From NCBI GenBank assembly GCA_944380765.1, contig CALWIO010000011.1:1-56812 (forward strand): DNA of 56,812 nucleotides. The letters run 5' to 3'. The translations under genes were made by a program, and so were the position numbers. The notes beneath the pieces were generated by a model, which did not search any database, was not told where the DNA came from, and was given only the letters and a program-made list of their open reading frames with translations. Below are positions 16,109 through 24,491 of the stretch, piece by piece (the stretch's first letter is position 1; every line of letters begins with the position of its first letter). The DNA is from an uncultured Clostridia bacterium. Lineage in GTDB: Bacteria; Bacillota; Clostridia; Oscillospirales; Acutalibacteraceae.

Positions 16109-18697
16109 TTGAAAGCGATTAATATTAAAGTTGAACACTTGAAAAGTCCTATCGGCATCGACATAAAAAAGCCTTACATAAGTTGGAACTGCGATGAAGG
16201 AATTAAGCAGACTGCATATATTATAGATGTTTATAACTATTGTAATGATAAAAAAGGCGACTTAATTTATTCGACAAATAAATACCAAACATCAGATATG
16301 TTTGCATATTTTCAAGGTAATTTGCACAGCAGGCAAAGAGTTCTTGTTGAAATCACCCTTTTTGACGAAAATGATGTTCAGGGTGAAACACAGTCAACTG
16401 TTTTTGAAACGGCATTTTTAGATAAAAATCAGTGGGTTGCAAAATGGATAAATCCTGAAAACGAAAATTTGACCAAGGTTAACTCCCGCCCCGCATCTTA
16501 TCTGAAAAAAACATTTAATGTGGAACAAACAGGCTCATCAAGATTATATATAACCGCTCACGGATTATATACAGCGTTTATTAATAACCACAGAGTCGGT
16601 GATTATGTTTTAACGCCCGGCACTTCAGAATATTCTGTAAATTTGGAATATCAGACTTACGATGTTACTGAATTGATTAATAAAGGCAAAAACGAGATAG
16701 TTGTTATTTTGGGCGATGGCTGGTACAGGGGCAAAAGCGGAATGAATAATCCAAACGGTAATTTGTTTGGCGATGATATTTCTCTTTTGGCACAGCTTGA
16801 AATTGATGGAAGTCCTGTTTTAATTACGGATAAGAGCTGGCAGGCTTCTCAATGTGGACCTATATTGAAAAACGGTCTTGATTTTGGCGAAGTGGTCGAT
16901 GCTACTATCGGCGACGGCTTTTTTGCGACAGAAAAATTTCATCAAGTAAAGACAGAAAATTTTGGTTATCAGAATCTAAAGTGCAGCAACAATGTCCACA
17001 TAAAAGAAAAAGAAAAGTTTGAGGGAACAGTTATTAAAACGCCTAACGGCGATACTGTAATTGATTTCGGGCAAAATATTGCCGGCTATGTAAACTTTTC
17101 AGTCGAAGCTAAACAAGGTCAAAAAATTAAACTTGTTCACGGCGAAGCACTAGATGAAAACGGAAACTTTACTATTAATAATTTTCAGCACGAAGCTCCA
17201 ACGCCTGAAAATATGATATATCAGCAAATTGAATATATTTGTAAGGAAGGGCAAAACGAATATAAACCGCAATTTTGCATTTTCGGATTTCAATATGTAA
17301 AAGTTGAAACAGATATTAATATAGATGACATTAAATTTACCGCACAAGCTCTATATTCCGATATGGATGAAACCGGTTCGTTTGTTTGCGGCAATGAGGA
17401 TGTAAATAAACTTGTAAAAAATTCTATTTGGAGTATGAAAGGAAATTTTGCTGATATACCTACTGATTGCCCAACACGAGAGAGACAGGGCTGGACAGGT
17501 GATGCGGCTGCTTTTGTTAATACCGGTATGTATCTAATGGACTGCTATCCGGTATTTAGAAAGTGGTTAAACGAAGTTAGAGCAAATCAGCTTGAAGACG
17601 GAAAAATACCCGGTGTTGCGCCTAATAGTGAACCAGATGGATTTTTTAAAAAATTATCTAACGGCTCTGCAGGTTGGGCAGATGCAATCACTATAGTACC
17701 GAATGCTTTATGCAGGGTATATAACTGTACTGATATAGTTAAAGAAAATTATGGTGCAATGAAGAAATGGGTGGATTTCAGTGAAAAAAGAGCCCGCAAA
17801 AGCCGTATTAAATCAAAATTAAAAGTTGATAAAAACAAAAAATATATTGTTGATACAGGATTTCATTGGGGAGAATGGCTGGAGCCTGATGTTAATTCAA
17901 AGGATGCACTTAAGCAAACTCTTATGAAAGGGTCACCAGAAGTTCCCACTGCATATTTTGCCTATTCAGCATATCTTTTAAGTGTGGCTGCAAAAAAAAC
18001 GGGAAATGATTCCGACAGCAAATATTATTTGAATTTATCTGAAAAAGTTAAAAAGGCTTATCTCACATATTTTGTTAAGGACGGAAAAATAAATTCTGAT
18101 CGCCAAGCAAGCTATGTCAGACCTATAGCTTTAGATATTTTGAGCCAATCAGAAAAGCAAACTGCATCAAATGATTTAAATGAGCTTGTGAAAAATAATA
18201 ATTATCACTTGAACACAGGCTTTTTGTCTACACCTTTTTTGTGCAGCGTTCTATCTTCATACGGCCATACGGATACTGCTTATAAACTTCTTTTGCAGGA
18301 CACAGCTCCTTCGTGGCTTTATGAAGTAAAAAAAGGCGCAACTACAATTTGGGAAACATGGAACGGAATCGATGAGAACCATAAGGTTAGTGCTTCACTC
18401 AACCACTATTCTTACGGTGCAATTACGGGATGGCTTTTTGGAGAAGTTGCTGGAATTAAGCTTAATTACGGCAAGATTACAATTGCTCCCCATCCAGACA
18501 AGTCTATCGGCTTTGCGAGTGCCACATATGATTCACCCTTGGGAAAGATTTTTTCAAAATGGGAATATAAAAGTAACAATATTATTTACGAAATTGAAAT
18601 ACCTGCAAACTGCACAGCTGAAATCATTTTGCCAAATGGTGAAAGACATAATTTGACTGCAGGAAAATATACTTTTTCTGAAGGATTAAAACAATGA
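16109..18697 (+). CDS. GH78 alpha-L-rhamnosidase (island copy)
   Basis: An 862-residue inverting rhamnosidase. N-terminal beta-domains (TAYIIDVY, LYITAHGLYTAFIN, LGDGWYRGKSG) lead to an alpha/alpha barrel with the catalytic signature DCPTRERQGWTGDA (Asp453, Glu458, Asp465), then NGSAGWADA and TTIWETWNG with the distal Glu near 749. These match GH78 active-site positions. The TTG start at 16109 is chosen because GGAGG (16099-16103) precedes it and the N-terminus aligns with the host copy (MKAINIKVEHL against MKAVNLKTEYL). There is no signal peptide. The gene overlaps rhaB by 4 bp. Confidence 0.92.
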   Translation: MKAINIKVEHLKSPIGIDIKKPYISWNCDEGIKQTAYIIDVYNYCNDKKGDLIYSTNKYQTSDMFAYFQGNLHSRQRVLVEITLFDENDVQGETQSTVFETAFLDKNQWVAKWINPENENLTKVNSRPASYLKKTFNVEQTGSSRLYITAHGLYTAFINNHRVGDYVLTPGTSEYSVNLEYQTYDVTELINKGKNEIVVILGDGWYRGKSGMNNPNGNLFGDDISLLAQLEIDGSPVLITDKSWQASQCGPILKNGLDFGEVVDATIGDGFFATEKFHQVKTENFGYQNLKCSNNVHIKEKEKFEGTVIKTPNGDTVIDFGQNIAGYVNFSVEAKQGQKIKLVHGEALDENGNFTINNFQHEAPTPENMIYQQIEYICKEGQNEYKPQFCIFGFQYVKVETDINIDDIKFTAQALYSDMDETGSFVCGNEDVNKLVKNSIWSMKGNFADIPTDCPTRERQGWTGDAAAFVNTGMYLMDCYPVFRKWLNEVRANQLEDGKIPGVAPNSEPDGFFKKLSNGSAGWADAITIVPNALCRVYNCTDIVKENYGAMKKWVDFSEKRARKSRIKSKLKVDKNKKYIVDTGFHWGEWLEPDVNSKDALKQTLMKGSPEVPTAYFAYSAYLLSVAAKKTGNDSDSKYYLNLSEKVKKAYLTYFVKDGKINSDRQASYVRPIALDILSQSEKQTASNDLNELVKNNNYHLNTGFLSTPFLCSVLSSYGHTDTAYKLLLQDTAPSWLYEVKKGATTIWETWNGIDENHKVSASLNHYSYGAITGWLFGEVAGIKLNYGKITIAPHPDKSIGFASATYDSPLGKIFSKWEYKSNNIIYEIEIPANCTAEIILPNGERHNLTAGKYTFSEGLKQ

Positions 18698-20067
18698 CAT
18701 ATCATTTGGCAGTAGATATCGGAGCTTCAAGCGGAAGAACAATATTAGGATGGATTGATAACGGCAAACTGAAGCTTGAAGAGATATACCGATTTGAAAA
18801 TTACATAAAAAAAGAAAAAGGCACTCTTGTTTGGGATATAAAGCATCTTGTAAAAGAGGTTATAAATGGTATCGCAAAATGCCGTGAAATCGGAAAATTT
18901 CCCGAAACAGTTGCAGTTGATACCTGGGGCGTTGACTATGTTTTGATTGATGAAAACGGCAAAGAAATTTTGCCCGCTGTTTCATATCGTGACGATAGAA
19001 CAAATCTTGTTCAGGAAGAAATATCAAAAGTCGTTTCTCAAAAAGAACTTTACGGCAGAACAGGTATTCAAAAACAAAATTTTAATACGATTTATCAGCT
19101 TTACTGCGATAAAAAATCAGGAAAACTTGATAATGCAAAGTGTTTTTTGATGATTCCCGATTATATTGCTTATAAGCTCACAGGTGTTATGAAAAATGAG
19201 TACACCAACGCCACAACTACCAATCTTGTAAACGCCAAAACTAAAACCTGGGACTATGAGATTATTGACAGACTCGGTATTAAAAAAGATATTTTCTTTA
19301 AATTGTCACAGCCTAAAACTGAAATCGGCAGTTTTAACGAAAAAACAAAAATGGCGGTTGGCTTTGACTGCAAGGTGATTTGTGCACCAAGCCACGATAC
19401 AGCAAGCGCAGTCTGCGCCTGCCCTGTTGACGATAAATCAGTATATATTTCTTCAGGTACTTGGTCTCTTATCGGAACGGAAAACACAGCGCCTGTTTTA
19501 AGTGATGAGGCTCTGAATGCTAATTTCACAAACGAGGGCGGAATTAACTATCGTTTCCGTTTTCTTAAAAACATTATGGGAATGTGGCTTTTTCAAAATA
19601 TCCGCAGAAATCTTGATAAAAAGTTCACCTATGACGATATGATGAACCTTGCAATGCAAAGCACTTACTGCGAAAAAATCGACCCCAATGCACCTGAGTT
19701 TATCGCTCCCGAAAATATGATTGATGCCGTGAAGAAATATCTTAATAACGATGCTCTTTCGCTGGACAGTGTTATTAATTCCGTTTATCACTCACTTGCT
19801 CAGAGTTATGCCGACGCTGTTCTTGAAATCGAAAAAATCAGCGGCAAAACTATTGAATTAATCAATATTGTGGGCGGCGGCTCAAAGGACAGATATTTAA
19901 ACAGCCTTACAAGAAAATATACAGGCAAAAAAGTCCTTGCAGGTCCTGTGGAGGCAACGGCAACAGGCAATATAATTTGTCAGCTAATGTATGATGATGA
20001 AAACCTGACTTTAGAAAAAGCAAGAGAGCTTGTTAAAAATTCACTTGATATTAAGGAGGTAGACTGA
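18694..20067 (+). CDS. rhaB: Rhamnulokinase (island copy)
   Basis: A 457-residue FGGY-family kinase that phosphorylates L-rhamnulose at O1 using ATP. The N-terminus HLAVDIGASSGRTILG is the phosphate-binding motif, followed by VDTWGVDYVL, PSHDTASAV, ISSGTWSLIG and the C-terminal NIVGGGSKDRYLN motif. Length and motifs match RhaB. It starts within the GH78 stop (ATGA) and overlaps rhaA by 1 bp, so the three are tightly coupled. It is closely similar over its whole length to the host copy at 49011-50384. Confidence 0.93.
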   Translation: MTYHLAVDIGASSGRTILGWIDNGKLKLEEIYRFENYIKKEKGTLVWDIKHLVKEVINGIAKCREIGKFPETVAVDTWGVDYVLIDENGKEILPAVSYRDDRTNLVQEEISKVVSQKELYGRTGIQKQNFNTIYQLYCDKKSGKLDNAKCFLMIPDYIAYKLTGVMKNEYTNATTTNLVNAKTKTWDYEIIDRLGIKKDIFFKLSQPKTEIGSFNEKTKMAVGFDCKVICAPSHDTASAVCACPVDDKSVYISSGTWSLIGTENTAPVLSDEALNANFTNEGGINYRFRFLKNIMGMWLFQNIRRNLDKKFTYDDMMNLAMQSTYCEKIDPNAPEFIAPENMIDAVKKYLNNDALSLDSVINSVYHSLAQSYADAVLEIEKISGKTIELINIVGGGSKDRYLNSLTRKYTGKKVLAGPVEATATGNIICQLMYDDENLTLEKARELVKNSLDIKEVD

Positions 20068-21320
20068 TGTCCTACACCGAATCAAAAGAAAAATACGCAA
20101 AATACGGCGTGGATACAGAAAAGGCGATAGAAAAGCTGAAAAATGTATCCGTTTCTCTCCACTGCTGGCAGGGCGATGACGTAAGAGGATTTGATACAGA
20201 CCCTAATAAACCGCTTACAGGCGGTATTCAGACAACGGGAAATTATCCCGGCAGAGCAAGAACTCCCGAAGAATTAATGGCGGATATTGACAAGGTTTTA
20301 TCCCTCGTTCCGGGCAAAGTTAAATTAAATCTTCACGCAAGCTATGCAATATTCGATGATGAGAATCCTTGGGTTGACAGAGACAAAATTGAGCCTAAGC
20401 ACTTTAAAAAGTGGGTCGATTTCTGCAAAGAAAGAGGACTTGGCTGTGATTTTAACCCCACATTCTTTTCACACCCTAAATGCGACCCGCTGACTCTCTC
20501 TTCACCTAATGAAGAAACAAGAAAATTCTGGATAGACCACGGCAAAGCCTGCATAAGAATTTCAAGCTATCTTGCTGAAGAATTAGGCGAGCCCTGCGTA
20601 ATGAATATCTGGACGGGTGACGGTTTCAAGGATATTCCCGCTGACAGATTAGGACCGAGGGAGCGTTATCGTGACTCAATAGACCAAATACTTTCGGAGC
20701 CTTACGATTTCAGTAAAGTTAAGCCCTGTGTTGAAAGCAAGGTTTTCGGTATCGGTGTTGAGGCTTATACTGTCGGATCTGCTGAGTTTGCTCTTAGCTA
20801 TGCCGCAATGAATAAAGACAAATGTATTCCTCTAATGGATAACGGTCATTATCATCCTACCGAGGTGGTAAGCGATAAAATCCCTGCGCTTTTAACTTTC
20901 TTCCCAGAAATTGCTCTACATATCACAAGACCGATTCGCTGGGACAGCGACCACATAGTATTGTTTGACGATGAAACAAAAGAAATCGCAAAGGAAATAG
21001 TTCGCTGCGGCGGACTTGACGGCAAAGTTGATATTGCTCTCGATTATTTCGATGCAAGTATTAATCGAATATCAGCCTGGACAGTAGGTTTCAGAAATGT
21101 TCAAAAGGCGCTTTTAAATGCTTTGCTTGAGCCGCAGGATTTAAAAAATATTCAAAATGAAAGCAATTTCACAAAACTTATGGTTATTCAGGAAGAGCTT
21201 AAGACATTGCCTTTCGGCGATGTTTGGAACGAATACTGCACAAGGTGTAAAAAGCCCCTTGACGGCGAATGGTTTGACTTAGTAGAAAAATATGAAAACG
21301 AGGAGTTAAACAAAAGATGA
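20067..21320 (+). CDS. rhaA: L-rhamnose isomerase (island copy)
   Basis: A 417-residue isomerase converting L-rhamnose to L-rhamnulose. Metal-binding regions are visible: DFNPTFFSHPK, ESKVFGIGVEAYTVGS, DNGHYHPTE and WDSDHIVLFDDE, which supply the His, Asp and Glu ligands for Mn. Length matches the RhaA family. It overlaps both neighbours (TGATG with rhaB, ATGA with rhaD). No rhaM mutarotase gene is found in either cluster. Confidence 0.94.
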   Translation: MSYTESKEKYAKYGVDTEKAIEKLKNVSVSLHCWQGDDVRGFDTDPNKPLTGGIQTTGNYPGRARTPEELMADIDKVLSLVPGKVKLNLHASYAIFDDENPWVDRDKIEPKHFKKWVDFCKERGLGCDFNPTFFSHPKCDPLTLSSPNEETRKFWIDHGKACIRISSYLAEELGEPCVMNIWTGDGFKDIPADRLGPRERYRDSIDQILSEPYDFSKVKPCVESKVFGIGVEAYTVGSAEFALSYAAMNKDKCIPLMDNGHYHPTEVVSDKIPALLTFFPEIALHITRPIRWDSDHIVLFDDETKEIAKEIVRCGGLDGKVDIALDYFDASINRISAWTVGFRNVQKALLNALLEPQDLKNIQNESNFTKLMVIQEELKTLPFGDVWNEYCTRCKKPLDGEWFDLVEKYENEELNKR

Positions 21321-22132
21321 AAAACATTTTAGAGGCGCCATTTGTAGAGGAAATGAAAAAAATAACGGCTAATATGTACCGTCTTGGCTGGGATGAGAGA
21401 AACGGCGGCAATATCAGCTATATGCTTGATGAAAAAGAGGTTGCGGAATATCTTGACCTTAATAATGTTATCCGTACTATCCCCACAGGCTTTGGGGCTA
21501 AAGAACTTATCGGAAAGATATTTATTGTTACCGGCACAGGCAAGTATTTTAAAAATGTTGAGTATGACCCCGAAAACAATCTCGGCATAATCCGCATAGC
21601 TGAGGACGGCAAAACAGCAGAGCTTTTGTGGGGCTATGCAGACGGAGGCAAATTTACAAGCGAGCTTCCCGCTCACCTTATGAGCCATATCTCAAGACTT
21701 TCCGTTGACCCTGAAAACAGAGTTGTAATCCATTCCCACCCCACAAACACTCTTGCTATGAACTATGTTCACGAGCTTGACGAAAAGAAGTTTACCCACA
21801 CTCTTTGGGAAATGTGCACCGAGTGCATTGTTGTGTTCCCAGACGGTGTAGGAGTGCTCCCTTGGATGCTTTGCGGCACTAATGAAATCGGCGAAGCTAC
21901 TGCCGAAAAAATGAAAGAGTTTCGTCTTGTTATCTGGGCAATGCACGGTATTTACGGCGCTGGCAAAAACCTTGACGAAGCGTTCGGTTTAATCGAAACG
22001 GTTGAAAAGGCAGCGCAAATCTATATGCTTACATCTCATCTGCCAAGAATAAATACAATCAAGGACAAGGATATGCAAATTCTTGCCGAAGCATTTGGCG
22101 TTGAATACAGAAAAGACTTTTTAAATTTGTAA
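21317..22132 (+). CDS. rhaD: Rhamnulose-1-phosphate aldolase (island copy)
   Basis: A 271-residue class II aldolase that splits L-rhamnulose 1-phosphate into DHAP and L-lactaldehyde. The zinc ligands are in VVIHSHPTNTLAMN, with a third His in WAMHGIYGAG, and GGNISYML marks the phosphate-binding N-terminus. Length matches RhaD. The ATG overlaps the rhaA stop by 4 bp. It is the last gene of the sugar operon. No lactaldehyde reductase or dehydrogenase is in the window, so the fate of lactaldehyde is encoded elsewhere. Confidence 0.93.
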   Translation: MKNILEAPFVEEMKKITANMYRLGWDERNGGNISYMLDEKEVAEYLDLNNVIRTIPTGFGAKELIGKIFIVTGTGKYFKNVEYDPENNLGIIRIAEDGKTAELLWGYADGGKFTSELPAHLMSHISRLSVDPENRVVIHSHPTNTLAMNYVHELDEKKFTHTLWEMCTECIVVFPDGVGVLPWMLCGTNEIGEATAEKMKEFRLVIWAMHGIYGAGKNLDEAFGLIETVEKAAQIYMLTSHLPRINTIKDKDMQILAEAFGVEYRKDFLNL

Positions 22133-22194
22133 ATTTCATCTGGATATTAAAACTCCTTTGCGGTATATGTTTGTACTGCAAAGGAGTTGATTTT

Positions 22195-22444
22195 ATGTCA
22201 ATACTTGAAGAACTATGGTATGGGAATATAAATCCTAGTGAGGACAGAGATATTTCTGATGAAAAAAAGAAAACGGTTGCACTGATGGCAAGGCATCAGG
22301 AGTATCTGACATCAAACCTTAAGGATAAAGAACTTGATGTGCTCAAAAAAATATGTTGAATGTGTTGATGAGTACACTTCCTTAGTTGAATGTCAGGCAT
22401 TTGAAATCGGATTTAAGTTAGCTGTCAGATTATTGAACGAATAA
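22195..22444 (+). pseudogene. DUF6809-type small protein, frameshifted in an A7 tract
   Basis: From the ATG at 22195 (AAGGAG at 22181) the frame reads MSILEELWYGNINPSED... and stops at 22357-22359. Leaving out one A of the seven at 22345-22351 restores a frame to the TAA at 22442-22444, giving about 83 residues that end FEIGFKLAVRLL. Both the N- and C-terminal halves resemble a small protein family (DUF6809 by recall) frequent on integrative elements and plasmids of Clostridia. Its function is unknown. It is the only element-type gene left in the island. Confidence 0.65.
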
Positions 22445-22474
22445 GAAATTCAATTTAATAATACTTGTATATGG

Positions 22475-22515
22475 ATAGCAGTTTCTCAATTGCGAGAAAC
22501 TGCTATTTTTGTTTT
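22475..22515 (+). terminator. Terminator at the end of the island operon
   Basis: ATAGCAGTTTCTC pairs with GAGAAACTGCTAT (13 bp) followed by a T-rich run. It lies 30 bp after the restored DUF6809 stop. Confidence 0.88.
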
Positions 22516-22619
22516 AAAAAGAATTGTGCAAAGTGCTGAAAATAAAAAAGATGTATCTTTGGAAGATACATAAATAATTGATAAAAACTGTTGGATTGTG
22601 TCAAAAAGGTTTTATGAGT

Positions 22620-22657
22620 TGTAGTGGATAAATCAGTAAATTGATTTATCCACTACA
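22620..22657. repeat. Perfect 16-bp inverted repeat
   Basis: Arms TGTAGTGGATAAATCA and TGATTTATCCACTACA with a 6-base loop. There is no T-run on either side, so it is not a typical terminator. It could be a recombination, replication or conjugation site of the element. Confidence 0.7.
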
Positions 22658-22845
22658 TATTGTTTGTGCAGGTTGATTAGGTTCACTGTTAGACGAAAGC
22701 ACAAAGAACAGTAAAGTGGTCAAATTTCCTGCATAAATCATAAATGGTCTTTAGCTGGTCAACGGCAATAAAAATATCCCTATCCCGAAAATTCAGGATA
22801 GGGATTAATTTATATCAAAAATTTGAGTCTTATTGGGTATAAACA

Positions 22846-22881
22846 AAAAAATACCGCGCAAAGCGAACGCTTTACGCGGTA
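22846..22881 (-). terminator. tRNA-Thr terminator
   Basis: Minus-strand hairpin with a TTCG loop followed by TATTTTTTT, directly after the tRNA 3' end. Confidence 0.9.
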
Positions 22882-22927
22882 GTGGAGCTACTGGTCGGAC
22901 TCGAACCGACGGCCTGCGCATTACGAA
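22846..22927. repeat. Right att copy (82-bp direct repeat)
   Basis: Identical to 8411-8492. Here the block is continuous with the tRNA 5' half, so the tRNA gene is intact. The terminator hairpin CCGCGTAAAGCG-TTCG-CTTTGCGCGG (minus strand, 22846-22881) is part of the repeat. Confidence 0.92.
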
Positions 22928-22958
22928 TGCGCTGCTCTACCAACTGAGCCACAGTAGC
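22883..22958 (-). tRNA. tRNA-Thr (CGT)
   Basis: A full cloverleaf on the minus strand: acceptor GCTACTG/CAGTAGC, D-arm, anticodon stem GCGCA/TGCGC around TTCGTAA (anticodon CGT), T-arm GGTTCGAGTCC, and encoded CCA. It is the integration target of the 14.4-kb island, and the identity of the repeats ends in its anticodon loop. Confidence 0.96.
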
Positions 22959-22991
22959 GAAATTGCCGTTTATATTTTCGCGGCAGATTGT

Positions 22992-23020
22992 ATTATAATG
23001 TATTTTTATATTTTTTTCAA
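22992..23020 (-). promoter_or_regulatory. Promoter of tRNA-Thr
   Basis: On the minus strand TTGAAA (23015-23020), 17 bp, TATAAT (22992-22997), 34 bp ahead of the tRNA 5' end. Confidence 0.8.
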
Positions 23021-23114
23021 GTGTTTTGATGCAAAATCATTTAAAATATGATAAAATACATGGTACAGCTTTTTGCGGCTGAATTTTACAGCCGCTGCCT
23101 CAGGAGGCGATTTT

Positions 23115-23861
23115 TTGAGCGCGGAAATTAAAAAGACCGCCGTTGTGACAGGCGCGGCGGGAGGAATAGGCTCAGCGGTATGCCGCAGGCTCGCCCGCGA
23201 CGGGTTTAAAACAGCGGTTTGCTGCCGCACTTCCATTGAAAAAGCACAAAAACTGGCTTTTGAGATAAACGAAGAGGGCGGCTGCGCCGAGGTGTTTCAG
23301 TTTGACATTAAAAATTCAGAAGCCGTAACCCTCGCGATAAGCAGAATAGAAAAAGAGTTCGGGGAAATCGGCTTGCTTGTAAACAACGCCGGAATAGCCA
23401 ATCAGTCGCTTTTTACCGATATTACTGACGAAATATGGAAAGAGATGATTGACACAAACCTTACCGGAGCCTTTTACTGTTCAAGGGCGGCGCTTCCTTT
23501 TATGATACGCCGCAAAGCCGGAAAGATTATAAACATAGCCTCAATATGGGGCGAAACGGGCGGCTCCTGCGAAGTGCATTATTCGGCGGCAAAAGCCGGA
23601 ATAATAGGTCTTACAAAGGCGCTCGCAAAGGAAACGGGGCTTTCGGGAATAACCGTAAACTGCGTGTCGCCGGGGGTTATACTGACCGATATGACCTCGC
23701 ATTTTGACCGGGGAGTTCTTGACGCCTTAAAAGAGGAAACTCCGCTGAACCGCATAGGCACGCCCGAAGATGTGGCGGGCGCGGTTTCTTTTCTCGCTTC
23801 GAGCGACGCGGATTTTATTACCGGGCAGGATATTGCCGTAAACGGCGGCATGTTTATATAA
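23115..23861 (+). CDS. SDR family oxidoreductase, 3-oxoacyl-ACP reductase (FabG)-like
   Basis: A 248-residue short-chain dehydrogenase. It has the cofactor motif VVTGAAGGIGSAV, NNAG, and the active site IASIWGETG...YSAAKAG (Ser, Tyr, Lys), then the C-terminal ITGQDIAVNGG typical of FabG-like enzymes. The TTG at 23115 is chosen because AGGAGG (23102-23107) lies seven bases before it; the earlier in-frame TTG at 23073 has no ribosome site. A hairpin GCGGCTG/CAGCCGC (23074-23095) precedes the ribosome site. It stands alone, not in a fab cluster, so its substrate is open. Confidence 0.85.
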   Translation: MSAEIKKTAVVTGAAGGIGSAVCRRLARDGFKTAVCCRTSIEKAQKLAFEINEEGGCAEVFQFDIKNSEAVTLAISRIEKEFGEIGLLVNNAGIANQSLFTDITDEIWKEMIDTNLTGAFYCSRAALPFMIRRKAGKIINIASIWGETGGSCEVHYSAAKAGIIGLTKALAKETGLSGITVNCVSPGVILTDMTSHFDRGVLDALKEETPLNRIGTPEDVAGAVSFLASSDADFITGQDIAVNGGMFI

Positions 23862-23868
23862 AAACCTC

Positions 23869-23907
23869 AAAAACAGCGCTCCGTGTTTTCGCACGGAGCG
23901 CTGTTTC
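23869..23907. terminator. Bidirectional terminator between convergent genes
   Basis: AAACAGCGCTCCGTG pairs perfectly with CACGGAGCGCTGTTT around a 6-base loop. It sits between the SDR gene and the convergent membrane protein gene. Confidence 0.85.
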
Positions 23908-23910
23908 GGT

Positions 23911-24471
23911 TTATCTCAGCGAGTCGTAAGTACCCATCATCATGTTTTCTTTTTTCTTGTTTTCAATATCCTTCATTCTTTTATTATAGTTGGCTTTCAT
24001 AAGGCGGTACCGTTTTAATACCGCATACAGAAAAATCACAAAAATCAAAAAGCTGCCGTAATTAAGAATAAAGAAAAAGGTATACATAAAGCCGGAAGCC
24101 GCCCACCAGCCGACACGCAGGGGCACATCATAAATTTCGGCCATAATCCATGAGTAAACCTGTCTCGCGTAATCTCCGAACTCAAAAAATATAAGAGAAA
24201 CTAAAAAAATGATAACCAAAATTAAGACGGCTCTTATAATATATTTTTTTGTTTTCTTTTTTCCCTCTTCAAAGCTCCGCTCGTTTTCGGCAATTTCCTT
24301 TAAATACTGCGTTCTTGTATACCGCACATCTCTGCTGAGGTTTTCAAGCTCACCGCCGTAGATGGCGTTTAAATAGTCGCGGTTCATGGTGTCGGCGGCA
24401 AACTGCTGAGGCGTCATTCCGTTATAGTCAAACACCGAGCTGTAGGAGCTTTTTTCGCTGCTGTTATCCAT
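23911..24471 (-). CDS. Integral membrane protein of unknown function
   Basis: A 186-residue protein with no family recognised. A soluble, charged N-terminal third (to about residue 75) is followed by a hydrophobic helix RAVLILVIIFLVSLIFFEF and a longer hydrophobic region (GFMYTFFFILNYGSFLIFVIFLYAVL) that could hold one or two helices, then a basic C-terminal tail. The ATG at 24471 has AGAGGG six bases upstream. It lies 20 bp after the malic enzyme gene, so it may be co-transcribed with it. Confidence 0.7.
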   Translation of the reverse strand: MDNSSEKSSYSSVFDYNGMTPQQFAADTMNRDYLNAIYGGELENLSRDVRYTRTQYLKEIAENERSFEEGKKKTKKYIIRAVLILVIIFLVSLIFFEFGDYARQVYSWIMAEIYDVPLRVGWWAASGFMYTFFFILNYGSFLIFVIFLYAVLKRYRLMKANYNKRMKDIENKKKENMMMGTYDSLR

Positions 24472-24491
24472 CTGCAACCCTCTTTCTGCTC

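Larger units (their letters stand above)
22445..22845. other. Non-coding right end of the island, rich in hairpins and arm-type motifs
   Basis: No gene is seen. It contains a terminator (22475-22515), a hairpin ATGTATCTT/AAGATACAT (22551-22571), a perfect 16-bp inverted repeat (22620-22657), GTGGTC-like motifs (AAAGTGGTCAA at 22713-22723, AAATGGTC near 22742, GCTGGTCAAC near 22753) and a hairpin ATCCCTATCC/GGATAGGGAT (22776-22805). The layout resembles an attP arm. Confidence 0.55.
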
